A stretch of DNA of 64,000 nucleotides, taken from NCBI GenBank assembly GCA_022483045.1, contig JAKVOA010000001.1, forward strand, positions 1,592,501 to 1,656,500. Reading direction: 5' to 3'. This document shows, one piece after another, positions 18,369-27,526 of this stretch. Below the pieces are notes generated by a model that had not been told where the DNA came from, ran no database searches, and saw only the letters and a list, made by a program, of their open reading frames with translations. This DNA is from Oscillospiraceae bacterium. Lineage in GTDB: Bacteria; Bacillota; Clostridia; Oscillospirales; Acutalibacteraceae. Numbering within the stretch: position 1 is the stretch's first letter; every line of letters begins with the position of its first letter. Position numbers and translations under genes: made by a program.

Positions 18369-19205
18369 GCGTATCGGGCAGGTCGACTGCACCGATAAAG
18401 TTCCAATGAATGAGAATGGTCTGCTTTTTTGTCCGTGTTCCGGGTACTTTTTCCGGCTTGAATACATCGATACGTTCCACCAATGTATGGATGATTGCGG
18501 CATCCAGTTTCTTGACTTCGGTGTACTTTTTCACCTGTGCACGGAAGGAGTCAATGTTGAGCCGTTGTACTTTGGCTTTGGAAATAGCCTCACGCAGTTC
18601 CACTACTTTGACTTCAAGCGTTTTCTGCTCCTGCTCATAGGTGGCAGTCATTCTGGCAAAACGCTCGTCACTGACCTTACCGTCGATGTTGTCCTCATAG
18701 AGCCGTTGGATGATTTCATCCAGTTTGTGGATGCGCTGCATTGCCTGCTCCAGTTCTCTGTTGCTGTCACGGAGTTGTCGATTGAGGTCTTTTTCATTTT
18801 TCTTGGTCAGCATCTCCACAAATTCGTTTTCGTGATCGCGGACGAAGGCGAGCATCCTGTTTATCTCCGTCAGCAGAATCTGTTCCACCTGCACATTGTG
18901 TATCTGATGGGAGGAGCATTTTCCTTTCTGCTTACGATAGGTAGCACATACGAAATGTTCCTGCTCATGATTCCATCCTCTCGCTCTGACCTGGTACAGT
19001 TTCGCACCGCAGTAGGCACAGAACAACATACCGGACAGGACAGGCATTTCGCCCATCGGTGTCAGCCTGCGTCTGCCGTCTCGGATATGCTGCACAATTT
19101 CAAAGGTTTCCTGGTCAATAATGGCTTCGTGGGTGTTTTCAAAAATCACCCATTCGGACGGGTCGTTATTGACTTTTTCTTTGATTTGTAGGATTTTTTC
19201 TGAGT
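18352..19205 (-). pseudogene. serine recombinase, C-terminal remnant
   Basis: C-terminal portion of a large serine recombinase (TnpX-like). Visible are the family stretch NTHEAIIDQETFEIVQ, the zinc beta-ribbon with CAYCG and a distal C...C pair, a charged coiled coil, and a DUF4368-like end. The N-terminal resolvase catalytic domain and most of the DNA-binding region are missing: recognisable sequence stops near 19205, where plus-strand helicase sequence begins. An open frame runs on to 19299, but those last residues are antisense to the helicase remnant and are not recombinase. No catalytic serine is present, so it should be inactive. Confidence 0.85.
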
Positions 19206-19215
19206 CTTGAAGTTG

Positions 19216-20615
19216 ACTGTATGACCCAGATACTCCATTTTCAGCAACATACCTTGCCAAAAAGGATGAGTATGGGCAGACAATCGTTTTTGCAGTCAAT
19301 GTCCTTTATGCAATTACGTTAAGTGCATTGTTTAATAAAGCAGGCATAAAAGCTGATTTTGTTGTCTCTGATGTAAAAGACTCTATAACCGGAGTCACCA
19401 TTTCCAGAGAAGAAAATCAGAGGAAGCTCCAGGATTATCGAGACAGTAAACTGCAGGTTCTTGTGAATGTAAATATTCTTACAAAGGGTGTTGATTTGCC
19501 GCAGACAAGAACTGTTTTCTTGGCAAGACCTACGGTTTCAACCATTCTTATGACGCAGATGGTAGGCAGAGCGTTAAGAGGTACCGCCACTGGTGGAACC
19601 GCTGATGCATATTGTTTCCTTTATCGACCAGTGGAATGAACATATTGCATGGGTTAATCCGGAAACAATGAATTTGTTGGGTCTGATGCTGAATATATCA
19701 AAAAAAACAATCAGAACGATTGCAATTTCTAAGGTGGAAGAATTTGCTTCTATTTTGGATGATTCCGTGGATACAAGTTTCTTGGAGTCCGTTCCTTTTA
19801 TTCAGCGTGTTCCGGTTGGAATGTATGTGTTTACCTACTTGCAGGAGAATGGTATGGATTTGTCCTATCAGGTTATGGTGTATGACAGTACAGTAAAGGC
19901 TTATGAACAACTGATGAAAGCACTGCCTGAGTTGTTTGCTACTTATAAAATTGAGGACGAATATCTGACAGATAATGTGTTAGAGGCACTGGAAGAACAT
20001 TGCAGAGATACATTCTTCTGCGGAGAAATGATTCCTCCTTATGAAAGCCGGGATGTTGTCAATATTTTGAAATACTACGCTCAGTATGAAGAGATGCCGA
20101 AATTCTATACATTTGCTGAGGTTGACAGAAGCAAACTCGATATTTCTAAAATTGCTCAGTATATCTGGGACGAGGATATGGGACAGCGTAAAAAAAATGA
20201 ATATCTGGATGAAATCTGGAATAGCAGCGACGATAATATGCTTCGCCTTTATTTCGGAAAGAAAGTTTATTTTATGAAGCAGCTTGATATTGAACTTATG
20301 AAAATTTCTAACCCGGATATTTACAAAGACACAGAAAATAACGTTGTATTCGGAAAGAAATATCTGGAAAACCTGCCTTTGTATGAGATTGGAAAGATAA
20401 ATCCGAACCTGGAGAGGGAACTTCGTGATTCTGCTTTTGAAAAATCCAGAAACGAAAAAGGTGAATACTGTTGTACCGAATGTGGACTGACTGCAACAAG
20501 CAGAATCCCATTCCAGGTTGACCACATCATTCCTATGAATAAAGGCGGGAAAAGTGTGCCTGAGAACCTTCAAATCCTTTGCAGAACTTGTAACGGAACC
20601 AAAGGAGATGCATAA
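19216..20615 (+). pseudogene. DEAD/DEAH helicase with C-terminal HNH domain, truncated and frameshifted
   Basis: Remnant of a superfamily 2 helicase fused to an HNH nuclease. It opens abruptly at LYDPDTPFSATYLAKKD, already in the second RecA lobe; motifs V/VI are visible (NILTKGVDLPQTRTV, QMVGRALRG), while Walker A and the DEAD box are gone. At 19609-19612 the frame shifts: the family-like ADAY-IVSFIDQWNEH continues only if two bases (one AT of a TATAT) were lost. The second frame runs to 20615 and ends in an HNH-type zinc/nuclease domain: CTECG, QVDHIIPMNKGG and LCRTCNGTKG. The patch is clearly more AT-rich than its surroundings. The 20615 gene is coupled to its stop. Confidence 0.82.
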
Positions 20616-21160
20616 TGGAGGAACTATTGTATTCTCCATCAGATATTGCAAAAATCATTCGGAAGCGTGATATGGGTACAAGAGCTAGACAAGAATTTGT
20701 TTCAGCAGTATGGGAAGTTGAAAGAGATTTTATTCCGTCAGTATACCGGAGGAATCAAAGGAAATTTGTATTAGATGTAATGGATCAGCTTAACTTCTTA
20801 GAAGATACCGATACATATCAGCGTGAGATTCCATATGTAAATCGAGATTTATCTGATTTGGGGAGTAAGACTGTTATTACGGAAGATAAATATTTTATGG
20901 AGTTTGATACATTTTTCAAAGAGCTTCGTTTGCGAATTGTCATATTAGACCAACAGGATTTTGTCCGTATGAAACTTCATACAATGCTGCGAGAACATGG
21001 CTATAAACGTCGCAGTCCTCAACTGATACGTCATTTACACAAGTGTCTTTACTTTTACCATGTAGGAACTTACACACGAGGCGAAGTGAAATGCGATATT
21101 GAAGGAATCAGCTTGGACGATATGATTTCATTTCGTGTAGTAGGATGTGCGGGAAAATAA
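20615..21160 (+). CDS. unknown protein coupled to the helicase-HNH gene
   Basis: An intact 181-residue soluble protein, starting at an ATG that shares its A with the helicase stop (TAATG), with AAGGAG in the correct position upstream. It is rich in charged and aromatic residues and has the C-terminal segment RRSPQLIRHLHKCLYF. I recognise no domain. Its composition is AT-rich like the helicase remnant, so the two probably arrived together. The coupling suggests it is the partner subunit of the helicase-nuclease. Whether it is still expressed is unknown. Confidence 0.65.
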   Translation: MEELLYSPSDIAKIIRKRDMGTRARQEFVSAVWEVERDFIPSVYRRNQRKFVLDVMDQLNFLEDTDTYQREIPYVNRDLSDLGSKTVITEDKYFMEFDTFFKELRLRIVILDQQDFVRMKLHTMLREHGYKRRSPQLIRHLHKCLYFYHVGTYTRGEVKCDIEGISLDDMISFRVVGCAGK

Positions 21161-21220
21161 TTGATCATAAATTATGAAAATAAGCACGGTGACTTTCCTG
21201 ACATGAACAGATGACGAATA

Positions 21221-21367
21221 TCTAAACGGGTGTGGAACACAGCACCAGACTATCCTTGGAATGACAGGAACGCAGTGCTTAGCCATATTAAAAATCATCC
21301 GAACATGGAGCTGACCATTTTTCTGTATAAACCGACTACCCACCAGAGGGGACGAAGAGGTGTTTAA
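21221..21367 (+). pseudogene. possible fragment of an MmcQ/YjbR-like gene
   Basis: An open stretch without a start codon reads TAPDYPWNDRNAVLSHIKN, which resembles the N-terminal part of MmcQ/YjbR (CyaY-like) proteins, then diverges and stops at 21367. Sequence upstream suggests a further frame change. It is too short to be sure and may be chance. Confidence 0.3.
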
Positions 21368-21415
21368 AAGGGTAATGGAACAGACTGAGAACTTTAGACT
21401 CTACGCTGATTAAAG

Positions 21416-21470
21416 GCAAAAAAAGACCACATGGTAGGTTAATCACCCGCCATGTGGTCTTTTTTTGTTT
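21416..21470. terminator. strong bidirectional terminator downstream of rplL
   Basis: AAAGACCACATGG pairs with CCATGTGGTCTTT, with A-run and T-run on either side. It ends the minus-strand rplJ-rplL transcript and also faces the accessory patch. The 96 bases between it and the rplL stop hold nothing else. Confidence 0.85.
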
Positions 21471-21566
21471 GACACCGTTTGAAGACGTCACTCAAAAATT
21501 ACTGTTTTCGTATAATCCCTAAGTGAACGCTCCAAACAGGGTACCTCTATCAGCAAAAAGCGAAAC

Positions 21567-21941
21567 TTACTTCAGTTCAACTTCTGCGCCGGCATCAGTC
21601 AGCTTCTTCTTCAGGTCTTCAGCATCTTCCTTAGAAGCGCCTTCCTTGATAGCCTTAGGAGCTGCATCAACCATAGCCTTTGCATCTTTCAGGCCCAGGC
21701 CGGTAACGTCGCGGACAATCTTGATAACCGGGATCTTGTTCGGGCCGGCAGACTTCAGCACAACGTCAAACTCGGTCTTCTCTTCAGCAGCCGGAGCAGC
21801 AGCAGCCGGAGCAGCAGCAACAGCGACAGGAGCAGACGCAGAAACGCCGAATTCATCTTCCAGAGCCTTTACCAGATCGGACAGCTCCAAAACGGTAAGA
21901 CCTTTTACTTCTTCAACAAGCTTATCAACTTTCTCAGACAT
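21567..21941 (-). CDS. rplL: ribosomal protein L7/L12
   Basis: Acidic stalk protein that recruits translation GTPases. The 124-residue protein has the N-terminal dimerisation domain ([20 protein letters not shown]), an Ala/Pro-rich hinge (about 45-58), and the C-terminal domain [13 protein letters not shown]...[19 protein letters not shown] 21941 is used because GTGGAGGT is the ribosome-binding site just upstream, although it could be read as an in-frame GTG. rpoB does not follow; instead there is a terminator and the accessory patch. Confidence 0.97.
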   Translation of the reverse strand: MSEKVDKLVEEVKGLTVLELSDLVKALEDEFGVSASAPVAVAAAPAAAAPAAEEKTEFDVVLKSAGPNKIPVIKIVRDVTGLGLKDAKAMVDAAPKAIKEGASKEDAEDLKKKLTDAGAEVELK

Positions 21942-22004
21942 GTTTGTTACCTCCACATCAAAACGAATAAAATTCTGTGATTAAAAATTTTTAGGACTGT
22001 ACAG

Positions 22005-22541
22005 TTACGCCTCTGCGGCGGGCTGCTTTTCAGCAATCGCATTGAGTGCAACGACCAAGCCCTTGATAGTACCATTGAGTACTGTAACCAGGCCGGTGAT
22101 CGGTGCGTTCATGCTGCAGAGAACCTGAGACAGCAAAACATCTTTGCTGGGCAGGCTGGCCAGTTGGTCGATTTGCTCGACACCAACTGCTGCGCCGTCA
22201 ACAAAGCCGCCCTTAATCTGGAAGTCTTTGTTGTCTTTTGCGCAGTCTTTCAAAGCCTTTGCAGCGCTTACATAGTCCTCACCAACGGCGAGAGCTGTAG
22301 CACCTTTCAGCTGATCATCCAGGCCGGTAAGGCCAGCGTCAGCCAAAGCACGCTTGAGCAGGGTATTCTTAATAACTTTATAAGAGTTCCCACCGTCACG
22401 CAGGTCTTTGCGCAGCTTTGTGTCATTCGCAACAGAAATACCCTCGTAATCGACAAGGATACCGACGTTTGCTTTCTTGATCTCTTCCGCAAGGGCAGCA
22501 ACCTGCCGCTTCTTTGCGTCTAAAATCTTATCACTTGGCAA
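22005..22541 (-). CDS. rplJ: ribosomal protein L10
   Basis: Stalk base protein that anchors L7/L12 dimers to 23S rRNA. The 178-residue protein begins MPSDKILDAKKRQVAALAEE and contains the conserved VDYEGISVANDTKLRKDLR and NTLLKRAL stretches. Translation starts at TTG 22541, nine bases behind GGAGG; no ATG fits. It is first in the rplJ-rplL unit, behind an L10-binding leader. Confidence 0.96.
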   Translation of the reverse strand: MPSDKILDAKKRQVAALAEEIKKANVGILVDYEGISVANDTKLRKDLRDGGNSYKVIKNTLLKRALADAGLTGLDDQLKGATALAVGEDYVSAAKALKDCAKDNKDFQIKGGFVDGAAVGVEQIDQLASLPSKDVLLSQVLCSMNAPITGLVTVLNGTIKGLVVALNAIAEKQPAAEA

Positions 22542-22582
22542 ATGGTTTCACCTCCATTGAACCGATTGTGCTTTGCGGCAAA

Positions 22583-22708
22583 CAAAAAGCCTTTCCCACA
22601 AAACCTGCGGGAAAGGCAAAAGTTACACACTGATACAGTGGAATCTTTTGCTTCCTCGGCAGGTGGGCAAAGCCCTTTGCGCAAATGCACCTGCTGTCTT
22701 AGGACAGC
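22583..22708 (-). promoter_or_regulatory. L10-type autoregulatory leader with attenuator
   Basis: The leader of rplJ-rplL contains paired segments (GGACAGCA/TGCTGTCC-type and a GCACCTGC arm) in the position of the L10(L12) binding leader, and ends in a terminator hairpin GCCTTTCCC / GGGAAAGGC followed by TTTTTG (22617-22583). Free L10 should favour termination. Confidence 0.75.
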
Positions 22709-22714
22709 ATAAAA

Positions 22715-22744
22715 AGTATAGCACACAGCAAAGCTGTATGTCAA
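22715..22744 (-). promoter_or_regulatory. sigma-A promoter of rplJ-rplL
   Basis: TTGACA (22744-22739), 18-base spacer, TATACT (22720-22715), immediately after the rplA stop, so rplJL can be transcribed separately from rplKA. Confidence 0.8.
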
Positions 22745-22762
22745 TAGCTGCCTGACAAAAAA

Positions 22763-23455
22763 TCAGGCGCCAAATTTGTTGGGGTTAATGCGTACGCCAG
22801 GGCCCATGGTAGAGGCAACGACGCAGGAGCGAATATACTGGCCCTTGGTTGTAGCCGGCTTTGCCTTGACGATTGCATCCATCAGTGCATCAAAGTTTGC
22901 GGTCAACTTTTCAGCGCCAAAAGATACACGGCCGATTACACAGTGGATAATGTTGGACTTGTCCAGGCGGTACTCAATCTTACCGGCCTTGGCTTCTTTG
23001 ACAGCCTTGCCGATTTCACGAGTAACGGTACCGGCCTTGGGGTTTGGCATTAAGCCGCGCGGGCCGAGGATTTTACCTAAGCGGCCGACAACGCCCATCA
23101 TGTCCGGAGTGGTGACGACAACGTCGAAATCCATCCAGCCGGACTGAATCTTCTGTGCCATTTCTTCTGCGCCGATAAAATCGGCACCGGCTGCCTCTGC
23201 GTCTTTTGCAGCATCGCCCTTACAGATAGCCAGTACGCGCACCTTTTTGCCGGTGCCGTTTGGCAGGACCAGCGCACCGCGCACCTGCTGGTCGGCATGG
23301 CGGCTGTCAACGCCCAGCTTGATATGGATTTCGACTGTTTCGTCAAATTTAGCTGTGCCAGTCTTTACGGCAAGCTCAAGCGCTTCTTTTGGATCATAAA
23401 ATTTTGAACGATCGATCAGCTTTGCGCCGTCGACGTATTTTTTTCCGTGTTTCAT
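22763..23455 (-). CDS. rplA: ribosomal protein L1
   Basis: L1-stalk protein of the large subunit, and probably the repressor of its own operon. The 230-residue protein starts [20 protein letters not shown] and contains the conserved [19 protein letters not shown]. It starts at ATG 23455 behind AGGGAGG and follows rplK by 62 bases that carry an L1-site mimic. Confidence 0.97.
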   Translation of the reverse strand: MKHGKKYVDGAKLIDRSKFYDPKEALELAVKTGTAKFDETVEIHIKLGVDSRHADQQVRGALVLPNGTGKKVRVLAICKGDAAKDAEAAGADFIGAEEMAQKIQSGWMDFDVVVTTPDMMGVVGRLGKILGPRGLMPNPKAGTVTREIGKAVKEAKAGKIEYRLDKSNIIHCVIGRVSFGAEKLTANFDALMDAIVKAKPATTKGQYIRSCVVASTMGPGVRINPNKFGA

Positions 23456-23474
23456 GGATTATCCTCCCTGTAAA

Positions 23475-23505
23475 GTGGTAAATACGGATGATGAGTTCCT
23501 CCCAC
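23475..23505 (-). promoter_or_regulatory. L1-binding mimic in the rplA leader
   Basis: Reading the minus strand, GTGGGAGGAA (23505-23496) is followed after a short loop by TTTACCAC (ending at 23475), and GTGG pairs with CCAC. The 23S rRNA L1 site has the same GGUGGGAGG ... UACCAC arrangement, so this is most likely where L1 binds its own message. Confidence 0.6.
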
Positions 23506-23517
23506 CCGGGTAATCTG

Positions 23518-23943
23518 TCAATCAGCGACTTCGATTCCCATGCTGCGGGCAGTACCGGCGATCATGCTCATGGCAGATTCAATGGTAGCCGCATTCAGGT
23601 CGGGCATTTTTGTTTCTGCAATCTGCTTAATCTGCTCTTTGGTGATCTTTGCAACTTTCTTTTTGTTTGGCTCACCAGAAGCAGTGTCGATTCCGCAGGC
23701 CTTTTTAATTAAAACAGCGGCGGGCGGGGTCTTTGTAACGAAAGTGAAAGAGCGGTCTGCATAGACGGTGATAATAACCGGAATGATAAGGCCCGCATCT
23801 TTCTTTGTGCGCTCGTTAAATTCCTTTGTGAACGCCATAATGTTGACGCCGTGCTGACCGAGAGCCGGTCCTACAGGCGGCGCCGGGGTTGCCTTGCCGG
23901 CAGGTATCTGGAGCTTAATATAACCAGTAACCTTTTGAGCCAT
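23518..23943 (-). CDS. rplK: ribosomal protein L11
   Basis: L11 of the GTPase-associated centre. The 141-residue protein begins [20 protein letters not shown] and contains [20 protein letters not shown] 23943 follows TTTGGAGGTG; the 14 further in-frame residues upstream belong to the leader. It is followed by rplA. Confidence 0.97.
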   Translation of the reverse strand: MAQKVTGYIKLQIPAGKATPAPPVGPALGQHGVNIMAFTKEFNERTKKDAGLIIPVIITVYADRSFTFVTKTPPAAVLIKKACGIDTASGEPNKKKVAKITKEQIKQIAETKMPDLNAATIESAMSMIAGTARSMGIEVAD

Positions 23944-23965
23944 TGTAATTGCACCTCCAAAATTT

Positions 23966-24017
23966 GTGGTAAAAACGGAACACACTGAAAAAAGCAGGAT
24001 TGGTGTATTCCTCCCAC
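23966..24017 (-). promoter_or_regulatory. second L1-binding mimic, in the rplK leader
   Basis: The minus strand reads CGTGGGAGGAATA (from 24018) and, after a roughly 30-base loop, TTTTTACCAC (ending 23966). Its GTGG/CCAC closing stem and GTGGGAGGAA core match the element before rplA. A separate GCCCCGAAAG/CTTTCGGGGC hairpin at about 24075-24094 follows the nusG stop. Confidence 0.6.
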
Positions 24018-24095
24018 GGGGGCCAAGCAGGCCCCTGCTTCAGCGGTTTCCCGCAGAATTGCTTTTTACTGCCCGAAAAACTTTCGGGGCTTGCT

Positions 24096-24620
24096 TCATT
24101 CCATTGCTTCGGCCTGGTCGAGCTCAAGCTCAACAGGCGTCTCGCGGCCGAACATGTTGACAGTAACGCGCACACGGTTCTTTTCGGTATCGATATCTTC
24201 CACTACACCGACAAAGCCATCAAATGGCCCATCGATAATATTGACAGAATCGCCCACCTGATAGGAAACCTCGACGTCTTTTTTCTCAACTCCGAGCTTC
24301 TGCACTTCTTCCTCGGTCAGCGGCACCGGCTTGGTGTTGTCAGGGCCGACGAAACCGGTGCAGCCGCGGATATTGCGCACCACGTACCAAGACTCGTTGG
24401 TCAAGACCATCTTAATCAGTACATAACCGGGAAAGAGCTTGCGCTCTACTTCGCGGGTCTTGTTGTCTTTAACCTCGGTCACTTTTTCGGTTGGGACCAT
24501 AATCTGCTGGATCAGGTCCTCCATTTTACGGTTTTCCACCGTTTTGGCCAATGTGGAAGCGACCTTGTTTTCATAGCCGGAGTAGGTATGCACAACATAC
24601 CAGCGTGCTTCTTCAGCCAT
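24096..24620 (-). CDS. nusG: transcription elongation factor NusG
   Basis: Binds RNA polymerase and links it to Rho or the ribosome. The protein of about 174 residues has the NGN domain (WYVVHTYSGYENKVASTL at the start) and a C-terminal KOW domain (VGDSVNIIDGPFDGFVG). ATG 24620 is preferred over ATG 24626 because TGAGGT lies six bases before it. It follows secE by 21 bases. Confidence 0.96.
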   Translation of the reverse strand: MAEEARWYVVHTYSGYENKVASTLAKTVENRKMEDLIQQIMVPTEKVTEVKDNKTREVERKLFPGYVLIKMVLTNESWYVVRNIRGCTGFVGPDNTKPVPLTEEEVQKLGVEKKDVEVSYQVGDSVNIIDGPFDGFVGVVEDIDTEKNRVRVTVNMFGRETPVELELDQAEAME

Positions 24621-24641
24621 TGTCATACCTCACTTCTTTCA

Positions 24642-24989
24642 TCATACTGCAACATTCATAAACTGATGCAGCAGATTCGTGAATGCTTCATCCAGACCGA
24701 AGACAAACAAACCGACTACAGCGACCATGACCACAACGACGCCTACGTTTTTCCACACAGCGTGCGGGGTCGGCCAAATCACTTTTTTGATTTCCGGCTT
24801 TAATTCACGGAAAAACCGCGAAATACCGTCAAATCTTTTTTTCTTCTTTTTCTCTTTTTCGGTTTTGCTTGTCTGAGCCTGCGCAGTCGCTTTGTCGGAC
24901 ACTTTGTCAGCTTTTTTCACGGCTTTTTTTGCGTCCTGCGCAGCGGGGGCTTTGCCCTTGCTGGCGGACTTTTTTGTCTTGTCAGCCAT
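24642..24989 (-). CDS. secE: preprotein translocase subunit SecE
   Basis: Small membrane subunit of SecYEG. The 115-residue protein has a conserved FFRELKPEIKKVIWPT amphipathic segment and one transmembrane helix at the C-terminus. Before it lies a roughly 55-residue Lys/Ala-rich extension (KKAVKKADK and EKEKKKKKRF), longer than in Bacillus SecE. The ATG follows GGAGGAGACAGC. It sits between rpmG and nusG, the usual Firmicute order. Confidence 0.92.
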   Translation of the reverse strand: MADKTKKSASKGKAPAAQDAKKAVKKADKVSDKATAQAQTSKTEKEKKKKKRFDGISRFFRELKPEIKKVIWPTPHAVWKNVGVVVVMVAVVGLFVFGLDEAFTNLLHQFMNVAV

Positions 24990-25009
24990 TGCTGTCTCCT
25001 CCGTCCGAA

Positions 25010-25159
25010 TCACTTGGTTTCCTTGTGCAGCGTGTGCTTTTTGCAGAAGGGACAATACTTGCGCATCTGCAGTCTGTCTGGGTCGTTCTTCTTGTTTTTC
25101 TTTGTGTTGTAGTTACGCTGTTTGCACTCAGTGCAAGCTAATACTACCTTTACTCTCAT
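25010..25159 (-). CDS. rpmG: ribosomal protein L33
   Basis: A 49-residue protein starting [19 protein letters not shown] and ending [14 protein letters not shown]. Two CxxC pairs form the zinc ribbon, so this is the zinc-containing L33 form. GGAGGTG lies seven bases before the ATG. The stop is 20 bases upstream of the secE start, so it is the first gene of rpmG-secE-nusG. Confidence 0.95.
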   Translation of the reverse strand: MRVKVVLACTECKQRNYNTKKNKKNDPDRLQMRKYCPFCKKHTLHKETK

Positions 25160-25190
25160 GACGGCACCTCCCGTATTCCGGAAAAATATT

Positions 25191-25259
25191 GGGGCAGGAC
25201 CTGCCCCGGCCTCCCTCTAAGAAAAGGGTGCAAAAAAAATACCCCTTATTGAGGTATTT
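25191..25259 (-). terminator. attenuator-like hairpins in the rpmG leader
   Basis: Downstream of the rpmG promoter the minus strand carries AATACC / GGTATT with eight T residues (about 25258-25231), an apparent intrinsic terminator, then a GGGGCAGG/CCTGCCCC hairpin (25208-25191). A terminator between promoter and gene implies regulated read-through of the L33-SecE-NusG transcript. Confidence 0.6.
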
Positions 25260-25261
25260 TT

Positions 25262-25290
25262 ATCTTAGCATATTCTTCTGCGGCTGTCAA
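25262..25290 (-). promoter_or_regulatory. sigma-A promoter of rpmG-secE-nusG
   Basis: TTGACA (25290-25285), 17-base spacer, TAAGAT (25267-25262). Confidence 0.8.
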
Positions 25291-25331
25291 GCCATTCTTT
25301 GTAATTGACCGGTGTTATGCAGGCGCAGAAC

Positions 25332-26144
25332 TCAGTACCGGTCCTCCATGGTTGCGACAACGCGCTTTTGTTTTTTCACCTTTTCGGGCTTCAGCTTTTT
25401 GCCGCGCATTTTGCGCGAGAACTGGCAGCCTGTTTTCATTTCAGAGGTAAAGAATGGGTCAAGCTTGGCGATTTCATCATCGGAAAGCTGATTCATTAAA
25501 ACAAAGGTAATGGAAGAGGCAATGTCTCTTTCGCCATTTTCATATACTTCACTTAAAACTTTACCCAGCTTTTTCAGCGTAGCCTCGGGGGGATTTCCCT
25601 GCAGCAGGCTGCGCAGCTTTGGCAGAATATTGTTTTCCAAAAAAGTTGCCGTGCGAATCTGCCCATAGGTAATGCGTTCCTGTGCGGTTTCTTCGCGCAG
25701 CTCCGGGAAAATAGTCATCATGCGGTTGCAGAAAAAGAGAGTGTTGTTTTTGTTTTCGCTGGTCTTTTTCTGGTGGTAGCGCACGACCTGCTGCAAAACC
25801 GCCTTTTGGTTGCCTTTCTCGGTAACTTCGTCTGAAAAATCAGCAATGATGCTTTCTGTTTCATTTTTTGCGTCTTCTTCAGTCTCCGGGTCAAAAAGCA
25901 TCACAGAGCGCTGGTGCCACTTGCCCTCTGGCTGGCCGTTGTCCAGGCTGCAGTAAGCTAAGTTGAAGCGCTTCTGCTCTTTTTCATAAAAGATGCCATA
26001 GGCCATCTGCTCGCCGATAAAGTAGGCATGTATGCCCTTGTCATCTCTGCATACGCTGTCTTCTTTCAGCGTATAGCCCAGTGGTGCAAGCTCTTCTTTC
26101 AGGCGTGCCACGATTTTATCAAACGCCTTCTGCTCCAAAACCAT
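25332..26144 (-). CDS. hypothetical protein, charged and soluble
   Basis: A protein of about 270 residues with no signal peptide or membrane segment, rich in Lys and Glu, and ending in a very basic stretch (KMRGKKLKPEKVKKQKRV). It includes FFCNRMMTIFPELREE. I do not recognise the family. The start is uncertain: ATG 26144 has AGGAG only two bases away, and upstream in-frame codons to 26228 are possible. It has its own promoter and lies between rpmG and ddl on the opposite strand to ddl. Confidence 0.7.
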   Translation of the reverse strand: MVLEQKAFDKIVARLKEELAPLGYTLKEDSVCRDDKGIHAYFIGEQMAYGIFYEKEQKRFNLAYCSLDNGQPEGKWHQRSVMLFDPETEEDAKNETESIIADFSDEVTEKGNQKAVLQQVVRYHQKKTSENKNNTLFFCNRMMTIFPELREETAQERITYGQIRTATFLENNILPKLRSLLQGNPPEATLKKLGKVLSEVYENGERDIASSITFVLMNQLSDDEIAKLDPFFTSEMKTGCQFSRKMRGKKLKPEKVKKQKRVVATMEDRY

Positions 26145-26246
26145 CACTCCTGTATTCTTGTATATCTGCCCGTACAGGGCCGGTTTTATACGGCTTTTGT
26201 GCGGCAGATGCTGCATTTTCTGTTTCAATTAAATTGTTTCTAAAAG

Positions 26247-26275
26247 ATTATACTACATAAAAAGCTTTTTGTCAC
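26247..26275 (-). promoter_or_regulatory. promoter of the 25332-26144 gene
   Basis: GTGACA (26275-26270), 17-base spacer, TATAAT (26252-26247). Confidence 0.65.
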
Positions 26276-26299
26276 CATACATTTGTAAGGTTGTCAGCA

Positions 26300-26385
26300 T
26301 TGCTTCCGGTAAATGGTTGTGGTATGATAAATTGTATATCAGAATACAGTAAAAGCGCCCCTGCCAAAGGAGGCAGCGGCGCTTT
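26300..26385 (+). promoter_or_regulatory. ddl promoter and leader hairpin
   Basis: TTGCTT (26300-26305), 17-base spacer, TATGAT (26323-26328). The leader then contains a strong hairpin, AAAGCGCC (26352-26359) with GGCGCTTT (26378-26385) and an inner CTGCC/GGCAG, five bases before the ddl ribosome-binding site. There is no T-run, so it is not a terminator. Confidence 0.5.
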
Positions 26386-26403
26386 ATGTGGAGGAAACTG
26401 AAG

Positions 26404-27480
<1,077 letters not shown>

Positions 27481-27526
27481 CAGCGGCTTTCCGTTTTACG
27501 AATTTTGACAGTAAAGGACAGGAAAT

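Noticed and set aside
18406-19191. 261-codon open frame on the plus strand
   Set aside because: Antisense to the recombinase remnant, whose zinc-ribbon and coiled-coil features make the minus strand the coding one.
19206-19299. 5' extension of the recombinase open frame
   Set aside because: These residues are antisense to the helicase motif region and do not resemble a recombinase.
26352-26385. terminator before ddl
   Set aside because: The hairpin has no T-run and lies between promoter and ribosome-binding site, so it is treated as a leader structure.
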